Shown here: positions 36,569 through 47,495 of the stretch, in pieces | How the letters are laid out: every line of letters begins with the position of its first letter | How positions within the stretch are numbered: position 1 is the first letter of the stretch | Program-made: the position numbers and the translations under genes | The notes under the pieces: model-generated | Database searches by the model: none | Told to the model about the DNA's origin: nothing | What the model saw: the letters and a program-made list of their open reading frames with translations, nothing else | From: Coptis chinensis | Lineage: Eukaryota; Streptophyta; Magnoliopsida; Ranunculales; Ranunculaceae | Assembly: GCA_015680905.1 (NCBI GenBank) | Contig: CM027381.1 | Coordinates: forward strand, 17,771,501 to 17,835,500 | Direction: 5' to 3' | DNA length: 64,000 bases

Positions 36569-37099
36569 TGTAAATGTGCGTTTTAGTCACAACTTTACGA
36601 ATCTAGATGATTGGGGAATAATGATGTTATGACTGAGTTCGAATGATCGAATGGCCTACGTATCCAGTTCTCTACCACAATCAAGTCAGTTGTAGTTTGT
36701 GAAGATACATTTTTAGAGATGGAGCATCTCACATGGAGAAGATGGAGAGTGGAGAAGAAGCATCGAATTCTCCTCCTTTACTTTGGTAGTTCCCTCGTCA
36801 TTTATAGCCTGTGAGCTTTGGTCAATTTGGCTCTTGAATGAGCTTAAATGCGGATGCAATAAAGTGCATGGCTGCTATTATAGAACTACTGTAACGTCTG
36901 CATTTCCATCTCTGAGCGTTACGAGGTCTGGCTGAGCGACCTGACAGCAGGTCGTGACATGTGTGATCTGGTAGAGGTTTTAACGTGAATGACCTGGCGG
37001 GTCTTGATATGAGCAACCTGGCAGGTCTTGATATAGTTATGTGGTGAGTTGTGTTGGACACATGTATAATATACTTTGGTTATGTATATTAGTCCCTCA
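36569..37099 (-). repeat. E1 5' LTR
   Basis: 531 bp matching 4264-4812. On minus it starts TGAGGGACTAATATACATAA and ends ACGCACATTTACA. Relative to the left copy it lacks one GACCTG-type repeat (around 36935). Confidence 0.88.
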
Positions 37100-37595
37100 G
37101 AATATTGAAATTAACAAACATAATAAACATAAAATAAACATGTGATCTAACCTTTTTGCCAAACTTATTTGATTTTGACTTCTTCAATTCCTTCATCATT
37201 GTCGTTTTACAAATTGGATTCATCTCCACTACCTAGTTCCTTAAAGCCATGCTGAAAAAAAAATTCTAAGTTGATGCTTATGTGCTAAATCATAACACCG
37301 CATCAGTTGCTTACTATTTCCACATCTTCAAAGGAAGCTATATCAACACAACTAGATATTGTCATTTCTATACCAACTGGATATTGTCATTTCTATCTTG
37401 AAAATTGCAGCAACACAATAACCATTTTCAAAGAACAATATGGATATGCAAATACTAATTGGACATCAACCTTGTCATTGTCATCAAATACTTCGATAGA
37501 TTCCAAAATGAACTCAACTCTGGTCTTAACCCTAGTATTACTTATAAAATATGAAACACGTAAAATAGGAAAAAGTAAGATGTGAAATGCAAACA
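37100..37595. other. Unassigned DNA between E1 and E5
   Basis: AT-rich. A plus frame 37307-37585 and its minus shadow have no recognisable family. It ends at the E5 target duplication AAACA (37591-37595). Confidence 0.5.
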
Positions 37596-37975
37596 TGATA
37601 AGCGCCCAAAAAATGTATATTTAGCCCTTTAATAATATATCATTTAAGCCAATAATGTTAGTAAATATCATGAATAAACGAGTAGTGCTACATGAACCTA
37701 CTTTTTAGACCTACTATTGCGATTCACTATTTGGATAACGTTGGTTTGCATTGCAATACACATGTACACGTATCTCTATGTAAATTAATGATTATGACTT
37801 TTGACACATCAGTAGGTTCAAATAGTAGGTCAAATAAGTGGGTCGGTGTAACATTATTGTGAATAAACACTATTTCTTTGCTTGTAGGTTTCATCATTCA
37901 TTTCGTGAAATTACAGCAAAAATCGGAATTTTAGCAAAGAATATGGTGTAGGCCAAGCCTAGGAGCAAAAGAGTC

Positions 37976-38285
37976 TGTAGAGGCTGTATTCCTGACATAG
38001 GAGATTATAGGTGGTAAGTGGGCCAAAGGCAATTTAAGAAGGAGGAGACCTGCTGCAGTGGATCAGGTTTGCGGAACCCTAACCACTACAAAACCGCTGC
38101 GACATGTGGGGGAACAGAGGACGCTAGATTAAAGAGAGATGGACGGATGACAAGAGGCGGTTAGGAAAAAGGAAAGAAGAACGTGATAAAGGGAGAGAAG
38201 AAAGGGGAAGAGAAGGGGTGAGAAAGAAGAAGAGTGAGAGAAAGAGAGATCTGTAAGTTTATAGGTTGTAATTTTTGATAACACA
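37976..38285 (+). repeat. E4 5' LTR
   Basis: 310 bp, TGTAGAGGC to GATAACACA. A purine-rich stretch at about 38150-38250 (GAAAGAAG, GAGAGAAAG) is typical of its second half. Confidence 0.96.
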
Positions 38286-38287
38286 TT

Positions 38288-38304
38288 TGGCGCCGTCTGT
38301 GGGG
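38288..38304 (+). other. E4 primer binding site
   Basis: TGGCGCCGTCTGTGGGG two bases after the 5' LTR. The first nine bases match the complement of the tRNA-Asp 3' end; the form TGGCGCCGTCTGTGGGGA is common in plant Tat-type elements. Confidence 0.85.
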
Positions 38305-38314
38305 ACTAGCGAAA

Positions 38315-40246
38315 ATGGCCACCATAGCAAAAAGAGCAGTAGGAAGACCTAGGAAAGATGTGGTTTAAGAAACGGAAGAAGAAGTAGCGAGTGTAGAGAT
38401 AAAAGGAGTAGGGGAAAAAGAGACAGCGGAGGTAGTGGCGGATGCCACCAGACTCCTTCAAGAGGAGATAGTCAGGTTATGTAATGAGAATGATGGGCAG
38501 AGGAAAGAAAGGGAGGCCACCCAGGCCGAAATAGAGCGGAGGGATCTGCAAGGCAGTGAAATGGAGGGAGAGAATGAAGAATTTCCACCCGTGGGCGTGG
38601 AACAAACAGCAGGCATCACGCTGGAGGTTGTACAGGCGATGATTGAGAAAGATAGGGAAGCAAATCGGGGAGCAGAGAAAGTGAACCAGAGTGCAGCGCA
38701 GAAAGAGGTTGTGAGTCTCAATAAGAATCCATTGGCATATTCGATTTGGAATTCTGAAGTGCCTAAGAGGTTCAGCCAACCACGGTTTGAAAGGTATGAT
38801 GGGAAAGGAGACCTGACAGATCATCTGCATCACTTCCGGCAACAGATGCCGTTATGGCAGGAAGGCAAGTATGATGGACTCCGATGCATGATGTTCCCAA
38901 CAAGTCTTAAGGGAGGAGCCTCAGACTGGTATTACAGGTTAGCATCGAGGAGCATTAGCAGATTTGAAGAGTTAGAGCGCGCCTTTGTCGATCACTTCAT
39001 ACACCAGAAGCGGAGGGTGGTCGATATCGTGGCTCTGTTCAATATCAAGCAGAGGTTTGCGGAATCATTGAGGGAGTTTTTGTGTAGATTCAAAGAAGAG
39101 ACACTGAGAGTGGAAAATTTGGATAAACATATAGCGGTCATAGTCTTCCAACATGGGTTGAGGCAAGGAACGAGAGTCCATGAGTCGGTTTCCAAGATTG
39201 AAATCACCACTTTGCACGCTCTGTACCCGAAGGTAGAAAAATACATACGATATGAGGACATAATGCAGAGAAACGCAAAGGAACAGAAGAGATCGGGGAA
39301 GATAATACAGGCTGTGGACAAAGATAACCGGAGGGATAAGAGTAGAAGAGAGGAAAGAGAAAAGATTTCATACAGAGGGCAGAGCCGGGGACTAGAGAGA
39401 ACTGGTGATCGTGGTAGGAGGGACATTCGGGAAAGGAAACCGTACCGCGAGATAGAGCAAACTCCGTTTAACAGGCCTCTAGAGGAGATCTTGCCGCTAA
39501 TTAAAGGGCTGCAGTACTATAAAGGTCCGCGGAACACGTCAGGAGAGATAGAAGGGAAACCATTTTGCACATATCATCAGATCCAGAACCACGCAACAAA
39601 TGAATGCTATGCATTGAAGTGGTTGGTGGAGAGGATGATTGAAAAGGGAATGCTCAGAGAATTCGTCACTGAGGTGCGGCAAGCTGAGAGGTTGCCGACA
39701 CCTGCAAGAATCTTAGGTACTATCAACGTTATTTTTAGCGGGGAAACACTTGGGAGGAATGTACACCGCGAAAAGATCAGAAAGACAGCAAGTCTACGGC
39801 AGGTCAATGAAGTGGTAAGCATACCGCAGTTAGTCAGTGGAACCGTGAAGAACAATGAAACCATAATGTTCACCCCAAAGGACCTGGAGTCTGTAATTTC
39901 ACTGCATGAAGATGCATTGGTTATCACTATAGCAATGGGAAACTATATGGTAAAGAGGGTGTTGATAGACTGTGGAAGTTCGGTGGATCTGCTATTCAAA
40001 GGAGCCATGGAGTATATGAACATCGATAGAGACCAGATGAAAGCACTACAAACGAATTTGTTCGGGTTCAACGGCAGTATGACCGAGCCCATGGGGGAAC
40101 TAGTTTTACCAGTGACTGCTAGTCCGACGACTGTATTCACCAGGTTCATGGTAGTGAACACAAACTCCCAGTACAATGCAATACTAGGGAGGCGATGGAT
40201 TCATGAGATGAGGGCAATTCCATTGACATATTACCAGGTAATATAG
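38315..40246 (+). CDS. E4 gag-protease polyprotein (one early stop)
   Basis: ATG 38315 (MATIAKRAVGRPRKDVV) is the natural start, 10 nt past the primer binding site. A TAA at about 38366 interrupts (probably CAA before). From 38435 the frame is open for 603 codons. Domains, counted from 38435: coiled, charged N-terminus (1-80); gag capsid core about 105-250 (RFERYDGKGDLTDHLHHFRQ, GASDWYYRL, FVDHFIHQKRRVVDI); an Arg/Lys-rich linker 285-350; a Tat-type knuckle CTYHQIQNHATNEC (CX2HX4HX4C) near 370; aspartic protease near 510 with VLIDCGSSVDLLF (DCGSS in place of DTGSS) and NAILGRRWIHEM at the end. The stop TAG after YYQVI is premature: the frame goes on FPTNGG for about 27 more codons. Confidence 0.92.
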
Positions 40247-40463
40247 TTCCCCACAAATGGAGGGATGTATAAGATAAGAGGGGATCAAGTGGCCACGCAG
40301 AATATCCCCCAGGTGACAGTAAAGAATATGATCCGAGGAATAAAGGGGGAGTAAAGAGGGGATCATGAGCCTAGAGCGGCATATATAGCAATTACAGGAA
40401 GCTGCTTTAACGGCAATATACGAGGCTCCACCTAGACCGAAAACTTTAGATGAGATTGAGATA

Positions 40464-41533
40464 GTGAACCTGGGGGTAGGAGACGATGAAAAATTTACTT
40501 CAGTGGGGTCTGAGTTGCCAGACATATGGAAAGATAAGCTAGTACAGTTTTTGTCAGAGAATAAGGATATATTTGCATGGGTGATTGAGGATATTACGGG
40601 GTTAGATCCAGAGTTTGCCTGTCATCGTCTCCATATGAATGAAAATGCTAAGCTAGTAAGACAGAAAATGAGAAGCGTGAGGCCGAACTACGCTGAAGAT
40701 ATTCGCGAAGAAGTTACAAGATTGAAAGGGGCCGGGATAATTAGAGATGTTGAGTTCACGGAATGGTTGTCAAATGTGGTCGCGGTACCAAAGAAGAATG
40801 GCAAGGTTAGGATGTGTGTTGACTTTACGGACGTCAACAGAGAATGTCCTAAAGATTGTTACCCAATGCCCGGGTAGATGAGCTGGTAGACAGAACGGCA
40901 GGGTTCAAGATATTTTCATTTATGGACGCGTCCATGGGATACAATCAGGTCACGATGTATGAGCCAGATCAGGAGAAGACCACCTTCGTGGTGGAAGGTG
41001 GTACCTACTACTATACGAGGATGCCATTTGGGTTAAAGAATGCTGGGGCCACATTTCAGCGGTTAGGAGAAAAAATGTTTGAGAGTAAGATTCGGAAGGG
41101 GATGGAAATTTATATAGACAATATGGTGGAAAAAAGCATGTCAGAACAAGAGCACTTAGAGGGACTCCAGGAGACTTTCCACATACTGCGGAGGTATAAA
41201 CTGAAGCTCAACCCCGAGAAATGCACCTTTGGGGTAACTTCTGGAAAATTCTTGGGATACATAGTAACATATTGCGGAATAGAAGCGAATCCTGAACAGA
41301 TTAGATCACTAATAGATATGCAGTCCCCTTAGAACGTGAAAGAAGTGCAACGGCTAGCTGGAAGGGTCGCGGCATTGAACCGATTTATTTCAAAATCATC
41401 GGATAAATGCCGACCGCTGTATCGTTTGTTGAGAAAAACTCCAGATTTCCAATGGACAGCGGAGTGTGAAGAGGTCTTTCAGGAGTTGAAGAGTTATTTG
41501 GGAAAAGCACCTTTGTTATCACAGTTGGAATAG
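40464..41533 (+). pseudogene. E4 reverse transcriptase, catalytic Asp mutated
   Basis: 40464-40877 gives the N-terminal fingers (FAWVIEDITGLDPEFACHRL, GIIRDVEFTEWLSNVVAVPK then KNGKVRMCVDFTDVN) up to YPMP, where a 1-bp deletion shifts the frame. 40856-41332 continues VDELVDRTAGFKIFSFMDAS, TTFVVEGGTYYYTRMPFGLK and KLNPEKCTFGVTSGKFLGYI. The polymerase box reads YIDN at 41111-41122 in place of YxDD: the second catalytic Asp is Asn (GAT to AAT at a CpG). A TAG at 41330 and one after 41533 break the connection domain (QRLAGRVAALNRFISKSSDK). The enzyme is dead by sequence. Confidence 0.93.
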
Positions 41534-41539
41534 GGGGAG

Positions 41540-42618
41540 AAGCTATTTTTGTATCTGGGAGTTTCAGAGTACGCAGTGAGTTTAGTATTAGTACGGGTGG
41601 TGGAAAAGGTAGAAAGGCCAGTTTACTTCCAGAGTAAAACCATCTTTGGGACGCGAAACCCGTCTGTGAGAATAGAAAAAAGTATGCTTTGGCCTTGATA
41701 TTTTCGGCCTTAAACTTGAAGCCCTACTTCGAGTCCCATTCAGTGGTGGTAATAACTAATTTGCCATTAAAACAAGCGTTGAAAGCAGACAAATCAGGCA
41801 GAATGCTAAAGTGGGCGGTGATGCTCAATTGCTATGAGATTCAATACCAGATTCGAACTGTAGAAAAGGCATAAGCCATGGCAGAGTTTTTGGTAGAATT
41901 TCCAGCTGAGGACCCAACTTGGGGAGAGGAAATGGTCATGGAACAGGAAGGGGAGCTGAGCCACGATCCTTTGGATCCTTGGGACCCGCAGAATGGATGG
42001 AGAGTTTTTGCGGATGGATCCGCGACAGATACAGGGAATGGGATTGGAGTCGTACTGGTGACGCCGGAGAACAATCGGCTAGAGTTGTCGGTGAAATTGG
42101 GATTCGCAACTTCTAATAACGAGTCTGAATATGAGGCAGTGATAGTAGGTTTGGATCTTGCTAAAGATCTGGGGGTGAGTGAATTGTCTGTTTACTCGGA
42201 TTCAAACTTAGTAATTTGTCAGATGAATGGAGGATTTATGGCCCGTTGCCCAAGGATGGCGAAGTACCTAGAAGTCCTACAAAGAAAAGCAAGCAAGTTT
42301 GACAAGATCAGGTTTGCACATCTTGGCCGCGGTGAAAACAGACATACCGATGCATTGGCTTATGTGGCCACAGTACTTCCTGGAACAGAGGGTCGATCAA
42401 TTGAAGTGAGGGTGTTAAGTAGACCAAGTACTTCAGAGGAGGAAGGCGTTTGGCTTACGACCGAGAAAGATCAAGGATGGATGACACCCATTAAAACATT
42501 CCTGAAGGGAATAGAAATAGAAGACATACACGAGAGACGAAGAATGGAAAAAACGAGTCAAAGATACACATTGCTCGAAGGGGATTTGTATAAAAGGAAC
42601 TTCAATGGACCGTGTTGA
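41540..42618 (+). pseudogene. E4 double RNase H: decayed gypsy type plus archaeal-like type
   Basis: 41540-41874 holds the decayed gypsy RNase H and connection (PVYFQSKTIFG, SHSVVVITNLPLKQAL, KWAVMLNCYEIQYQ) with stops and a frame change; its catalytic acids are not kept. The next frame, 41878-42618, is open and holds a second RNase H: VFADGSATDTGNGIGVVLVT (Asp), NNESEYEAVIVGLDLAKDLG (Glu), LSVYSDSNLVICQMNGGF (Asp), GENRHTDALAYVA (Asp). All four D-E-D-D positions are present. A second, archaeal-like RNase H after a degenerate first one is a hallmark of the Tat lineage. The frame ends near the junction to integrase, where another shift occurs. Confidence 0.9.
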
Positions 42619-43697
42619 AATGCATAGGGCCGTCGCAGATACAAGAAGTTTTGGCTAAGATACACGAAGGGGATTGCGGCAGTCATTCGGCGGGGCGTAC
42701 CCACAGATTGATATCACAGGGGTACTTTTGGCCATATATGAAGAGAGATGCCATGGTGTATGCCAAGAAATGTGAGAAATGCCAGAGATTTGCACCGCTC
42801 ATACATTCACCAGCGGAGCCGTTACATAACGTGTTCAGTCCTTGGCCATTCGCCATGTGGGCATTGCATATAGTTGGGTCGCTGCCCATGGCAAGTGGCA
42901 AAAGAAGGTTCATGTTGGCCGCTACTGATTATTTCACCAAGTGGGTAGAGGGAGTAGCGTTGCAACAAGTTAAGGAAGAAAATGTGAAGAAGTTTCTTTG
43001 GGAGAACATCATATGTAGGTTCGGGTTACCACACACAATCATCGCGGATAATGGAACCCAATTTACTGGGAGAAAAGTGCGAGAGTTCCTACAAGCATTT
43101 AAAGTGAAATAGTGGTTCTCAGCACCATATAATCCAGAAGGAAATGGGCAAGCAGAATCTTCAAACAAAATCATAATGGATAATATAAAGAGAAAAATGG
43201 AGGAGCGGAAAGGGGCATGGGCTGACGAACTGAATCACGTTTTCTGGGCATACCGTACCACTCCGCGAACCTCGACTAATGAGTCACCGTTCGCAATGGT
43301 GTATGGGATAGAGGCAGTCATACCAGTGGAAATGATAGTATCTACGACCAGAACTAAAGTGGTCGAAATGGGAAAGAATGAGAGGATATTAGCCAGTGAG
43401 CTGAACCTAATAGAAGAAAAAAAAAGAAATAGCCCGCATACGCTTGGAGGAATATCATCGGAGGTTACAGCAGCAATATGACAAGAGAGTGAAGCCGGGC
43501 ACCTTCGAAGTTGGAGAGTTGGTTCTGCGACGCATTACACCAGCCACGAGAATTGAGAATGAGGGTAAACTGTGGCCCAAGGACCCTATGTGGTGATGGA
43601 AAAGGGTACGTTTGGAACTTATCGATTGCAAACTTCAGCTGGGGTGAAGATCGAGAAACCTTGGAACATTAGAATGTTAAAAAAATTCCATGTATGA
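42612..43697 (+). pseudogene. E4 integrase, first catalytic Asp lost
   Basis: Zinc-binding N-terminus (LAKIHEGDCGSHSAGRTHRL, CEKCQRFAPLIH) and core. Where gypsy integrases have W-G-I-D, this one has WALHIVGSLP (CAT at 42867-42869), so the first Asp is His. The second Asp (IIADNGTQFTG) and the Glu (NPEGNGQAESSNK) remain. A TAG at about 43110 separates them (CAG to TAG is likely). 43176-43481 continues WADELNHVFWAYRTTPRTST; after a frameshift at about 43425 the C-terminal part reads IRLEEYHRRL, FEVGELVLRRITPATRIENE and ends at TGA 43695. No chromodomain. Confidence 0.92.
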
Positions 43698-43784
43698 GAT
43701 GAGGATTGTTAATTTTGTTTACTTATCATATAATAAAGCGCACTTCTTCCATATGTCTTATGAATATGAACAAAGGAACACAAC

Positions 43785-44500
43785 TGGCTTGGGGGTAAAC
43801 TGAGACGCTGGTCCAAATCAAACTAGGGCAAACAGAGCGGTCCCATAGGCTTCACAGCCATCCAAAGATAGGGGGATGAGCCTTTTGCGGACTATAGTCC
43901 GAATCAAACTAGGGCAAACTGAGATGCCCCACAGGCTTCACAGCCATCCAAAGACAGCGGGGGGGATAAGCCCGCTGGCGGAGTGTAGTCAAATCAAATT
44001 AAACGAAGCTGCCCCACAGGCTTCACAGCCAGCCAAAGACAGCGGGGGGAATGAGCCCTTCGCGGACTGTAGTCTTAATCGAACTGGGGCAAACTGAGCT
44101 GCCCCACAAGCTTCACAGTCACCCAAGGACAGCGGGGGGGATGAGCCCTTCGCGGACTGAGATCCGAATCAAACTGGGGGCAAATTGAGATGCCCCACAG
44201 GCTTCACAGCCATCCAAGGACAGCGGGGGGGATGAGCCCTTCGCGGACTATACTCCGAAACAAACTGGGGCAAACTGATATGCCCCATAGGCTTCACATC
44301 CATCCAAAGACCGCGGGGGCGATGAGCCCTTCGCGGAATTTTGTCCGAATCAAACTGGGGGCAAACTGAGCTGCCCCACAAGCTTCACAGGCATCCAAGG
44401 ACAACGGGGAGGATGAGCCCTTGGCGGACTTTTGTCCGAATCAAACTTGGGGCAGACTGAGCTATCCCAGCATGGCTTCACAGCCACCCAAAGATGGATA
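43785..44500 (+). repeat. E4 tandem repeat block, about 90-bp unit
   Basis: Eight units anchored on GGCTTCACAGCCATCCAA-type sequence start at about 43851, 43937, 44022, 44112, 44203, 44293, 44384 and 44477, spacing 85-93 bp. Each carries GCCCCACAGGCTTCACAGCC, CCAAAGACAGCGGGGGG, GATGAGCCCTTCGCGGACT and CCGAATCAAACTGGGGCAAA. GC-rich compared with the window. Open frames across it (for example 43876-44097) are chance. Similar blocks between integrase and 3' LTR are known in Tat/Ogre elements. Confidence 0.92.
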
Positions 44501-44782
44501 AAATGAAGTAAAAAGATATAGGACGTTTTGCACTACTAAGTGAATTAAGCTTTCAATTGCAAAATGGGGGGAAATATGGTAAAATTTGAAGTTCAAAGGA
44601 CCATGAGTTGTAACCTGCTGGGCTTACCCAGAAATCCAGGCAAAATTTATATACATAACGCAAAATGAGTAATAGTCAAAGTATATCAGGTGCAAAGAAC
44701 AAAATTACAAAGTTCATTCAACATTCTGATCTTCAGGGACATGCTCATACTCCCCCATCGGCTGACCTTCAGACACATCCTT

Positions 44783-46169
44783 CTATGAAGAGACCTCAGT
44801 AACATCCCCCACAATTGTAATATCATCATCCTCGGCAATGGGGGAAGTGACCGCGCTGTTAGTGAATATGGGTAGCACAGGCATAGCATAAACGGATGGC
44901 GCCAACGTTTGAGTATCAATGACTTGAGGCAGAATTACTGGAGGGGGCAGGGGAAGAAGGCAACCAGCAGCAGTGAGCTCTTCAAGCTGTTGCTTCAGTG
45001 CACAACCAATCTTCTTCTCAGCTAGGACTCGAAAGCGGTCAGCGGCATCCTTCAAAGCTTTGTCCACAGCAGCCTGAGTGGAAAGCTTGTCCGTTTCCCT
45101 TTGACTCTCCATTTTGGAAGCGACCCCCGATACATAATCGCGGTGCTTATCCTCAGCTTGTTGGAGCGCTTTCTGAGCCTTCACTGCCACGATGCGCAGA
45201 TCGTCTCGATCCTTCTCTAGCTTGGTATACTTTGTTTTCTAGCCATCAGGACCATTAATCTCCTGCTTTGCGACCTCCAGAGAGTCCAATGCACTAGTCA
45301 AGCCGCGCACCACATACCCAATGTCCAGGCTCAGCTAAAAAACAATATTCCTTAGCAACGAATGTAGCGGATTTTGGAGAAAAAAAAAAGAGGAACCTAC
45401 CTTTTCCCAACCGGTATAGAAAGCCGACCTGTGAGAGGCGAAAGAGCCAGAATCGCCATATGCTTGATCCTTGGGAAGGTGTGAGTTAAAAAATAGAGAC
45501 GCTACAATAGCTGGGTTGTCCAAGGCTGAGTCGCGGATAGTTATATCGCTATCTCTAGCCTTAAATCTAGGTTGCTAGACTTTAACTTTATCAAAAGGCA
45601 GGGAGCCCGAGGCAGTGGGTTCCTTCCCATGACGCCACCCTGGAGCTAGTGACCATGGCGGTGCAGCAGGGGGGTCAGAGACGCCAAGAGGTGTAGTCCT
45701 GGCCTTTTTCACGGGCAGACTCTTGGCCACCACTTCTACAGCCTCGTCACCATCGGAGTCGCTATCCTACAATTTGAGATTATTTGTTGCCATAGCAGCG
45801 ACAAACTTAGTAGAAAGAGGAGGAACAATATCGTCTTCCCAGTCAGCTAACACAGAAAACGAAAAGGGGGCGGTATGGGGAGTAGAGGAACGGGATTGAG
45901 CGGTGGTGGCTCTTTGGGCAACGGCTTTGGAGTGGTAAATCTTAGTGGTGTATTTGAAGGATTTGTGGGGCTTTCTTTTAGGGAGTGGGGAAGATTTGGG
46001 TTTTCTTTCTTTTGGAGGCGGCAAGCGATAGAGGGGACCGTGGTAGTCGCCGATGCTTTTCAAGGATGGATCAAGTAAAAGAGGGTTACCTTTTTCTGGG
46101 TCAATGCCGAGAAGTTCGCACTGAGCACTTCCCAAGTCGCGGAGGTGTTGAAAAATTGCGGATGAAACA
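44783..46169 (-). pseudogene. E4 antisense ORF, downstream part
   Basis: One minus frame runs from about 46169 to 44783 with a few stops (46135-45767, 45523-45335 and 45190-44783 are its open parts). Text: GSAQCELLGIDPEKG, a proline/lysine-rich stretch (PPPKERKPKSSPLPKRKPHK), an acidic stretch DSDSDGDEAVEVVAKS, PAIVASLFFNSHLPKDQAYG and a charged, probably coiled-coil tail (KMESQRETDKLSTQAAVDKA) ending VTEVSS. It lies opposite to gag-pol, between the tandem repeats and the 3' LTR. Antisense ORFs at this place are known from Tat elements such as Grande and Retand. Function unknown. Confidence 0.7.
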
Positions 46170-46257
46170 CTGGCATTGAAGACAAGTTAGAAACGTAAAA
46201 AAGGAGTACTGTGAAGCAAAAGGCAGTACGTACCACTTTTAAGGAAACTGAGATGCC

Positions 46258-46920
46258 TTAGAGAAACTTCTGATAGAAGGTCCGCGGAAATAAAACCCCG
46301 GACACATATAATAGATAGTAATGCCACACTTTGTCAGATGTGGTGATGTGGAGGACAAAAGACTTCTTCTGTGGACGAGTACAGAAGGATTGGTACCCTA
46401 CGCTACTGAACTTGGTACTCTTCTTTATGTAAAAATGAGCAATTATGTCGCAGAGTTGGATCTTAGGGGACTGGGTTTTATTATAATGGTTTGCAGCATA
46501 CATGACATGCCAAAAGTTACCAATACCTTGGCATGGCGGAATATTGAAGTGGTTGCATACCTCGACATCTAATAGAGTTAAAGGAAAATGCAGGCTTGCC
46601 ATTATCTGACCTACAGTAGCGACGAGACAACCAAGCCACGGCTTTACCAAATGTGGAAAATGGGTGACACCGGGCACATGCTCAAGGACCAAGTCAGCAG
46701 GAATGCCATAGACAACTTTGATCGCATCTATATTGGGTCTACAGTGATATGACGGTGGGGGAGGAAGAGCAGTCTTCCTTCCTGAGGTAGAGGGTTCAGC
46801 GGCAGAGCGGGAAGAGTCAGAATTCGAGGATTCAAATCTGTTCGCAGTATGTCTACTAGATCTGGACTCCGACCCGTCGGATCTAGTGGCCGAGGTATTC
46901 GCCGAATCAGATTCTGACAT
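46258..46920 (-). pseudogene. E4 antisense ORF, upstream part (putative gypsy-type transposon domain)
   Basis: 220 codons from ATG 46920: a Ser-rich N-terminus (MSESDSANTSATRSDGSESR) and a folded domain with LHFPLTLLDVEVCNHFNIPP, NFWHVMYAANHYN and IIAHFYIKKSTKF. The L-x-FPL..H-x-x-x-P pattern resembles the Pfam 'putative gypsy type transposon' (Transposase_28) domain. The TAA after QKFL is probably a former CAA, since the frame continues GISVSLKV. Splice-like sites follow (GTACGT at 46233, CAG at 46170 with TCTAAC before it), but the phases do not join this frame to the next without a further shift. Confidence 0.7.
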
Positions 46921-47495
46921 ATTAGATTAAAATAAAGGGAGGAAATCGAAAGCAACAATGGAGGAACCAGCTACGAAGGGCAAAGAGTGGAACAGCGACA
47001 CAAACGAACAAAACAAGATAACGAGAGAAGGGAATAGAAAGGGAGGAGACAAACCTGAAATGCAAGGCAGCAAAAGCCAACGAGGTAGTTCAAAAGAAAC
47101 CCGAACGGAGCTTGGAAATCGCACAAAGGTGAAGAACAGCAAGAAGAAGTTGAAGAGGCTAGAAGAAGATGGAAAGAGGTAAAGCTAAAGTGTGGGATTG
47201 GGAGTGGAGAGAGGGGTTTAAGCGGGAGTCTAAGCGGTAGGGGCAAAAGAGTAATCACCAAAAAAGGGACCATGGGAAATAAGACATGTGGGGCATCGAA
47301 GTTCGAAAAGCCAGGCCGTATGTGCGTGCGCCTAAGGCACGTGGAAGCAATGATGGAGCACGTGCCAATAAAGAACGGGAAGGTGACATAACCAATCAAA
47401 AAAGGCGTATCGCGAAAGGAAGAGAAGTTAATAAGGGGGTTCTTGGTCCCATTGTCTATTCGCGGATCACCAAGGGGTTCACGCGACGTCTATGA

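Larger units (their letters stand above)
4264..37099 (-). mobile_element. E1: short Tat-like LTR element, split by E2 and E3
   Basis: Two LTRs of the same family, both minus strand, bound this interval: 3' LTR 4264-4812 and 5' LTR 36569-37099. Inside the left LTR is a purine run read on minus as AGAGGGGGTTATG directly before TGAGGGAC, a good polypurine tract. Beside the right LTR is a primer binding site read on minus as TTGGCGCCGTCTGCAGG. With the nested E2 and E3 removed, about 2.85 kb of E1 remains: 4264-6332, 20415-20466 and 36369-37099. It has no pol, so it was either a non-autonomous element or lost its centre. A clean 5-bp TSD is not visible: ATATT abuts the left LTR and recurs only 2 bp beyond the right LTR. 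Confidence 0.8.

Noticed and set aside
37307..37596. Overlapping plus and minus frames in the E1-E5 gap
   Set aside because: Neither translation shows a family motif; overlapping frames in AT-rich DNA are expected by chance.
43785..44500. CRISPR-like or coding repeat (open frame 43876-44097)
   Set aside because: The whole 90-bp unit repeats with indels of 1-5 bp that break any common frame; it is a tandem repeat inside E4.
46170..46233. Intron joining the two antisense ORF parts of E4
   Set aside because: GT, branch-like TCTAAC and AG are present but the phases do not join without an extra shift; mentioned only as possible.
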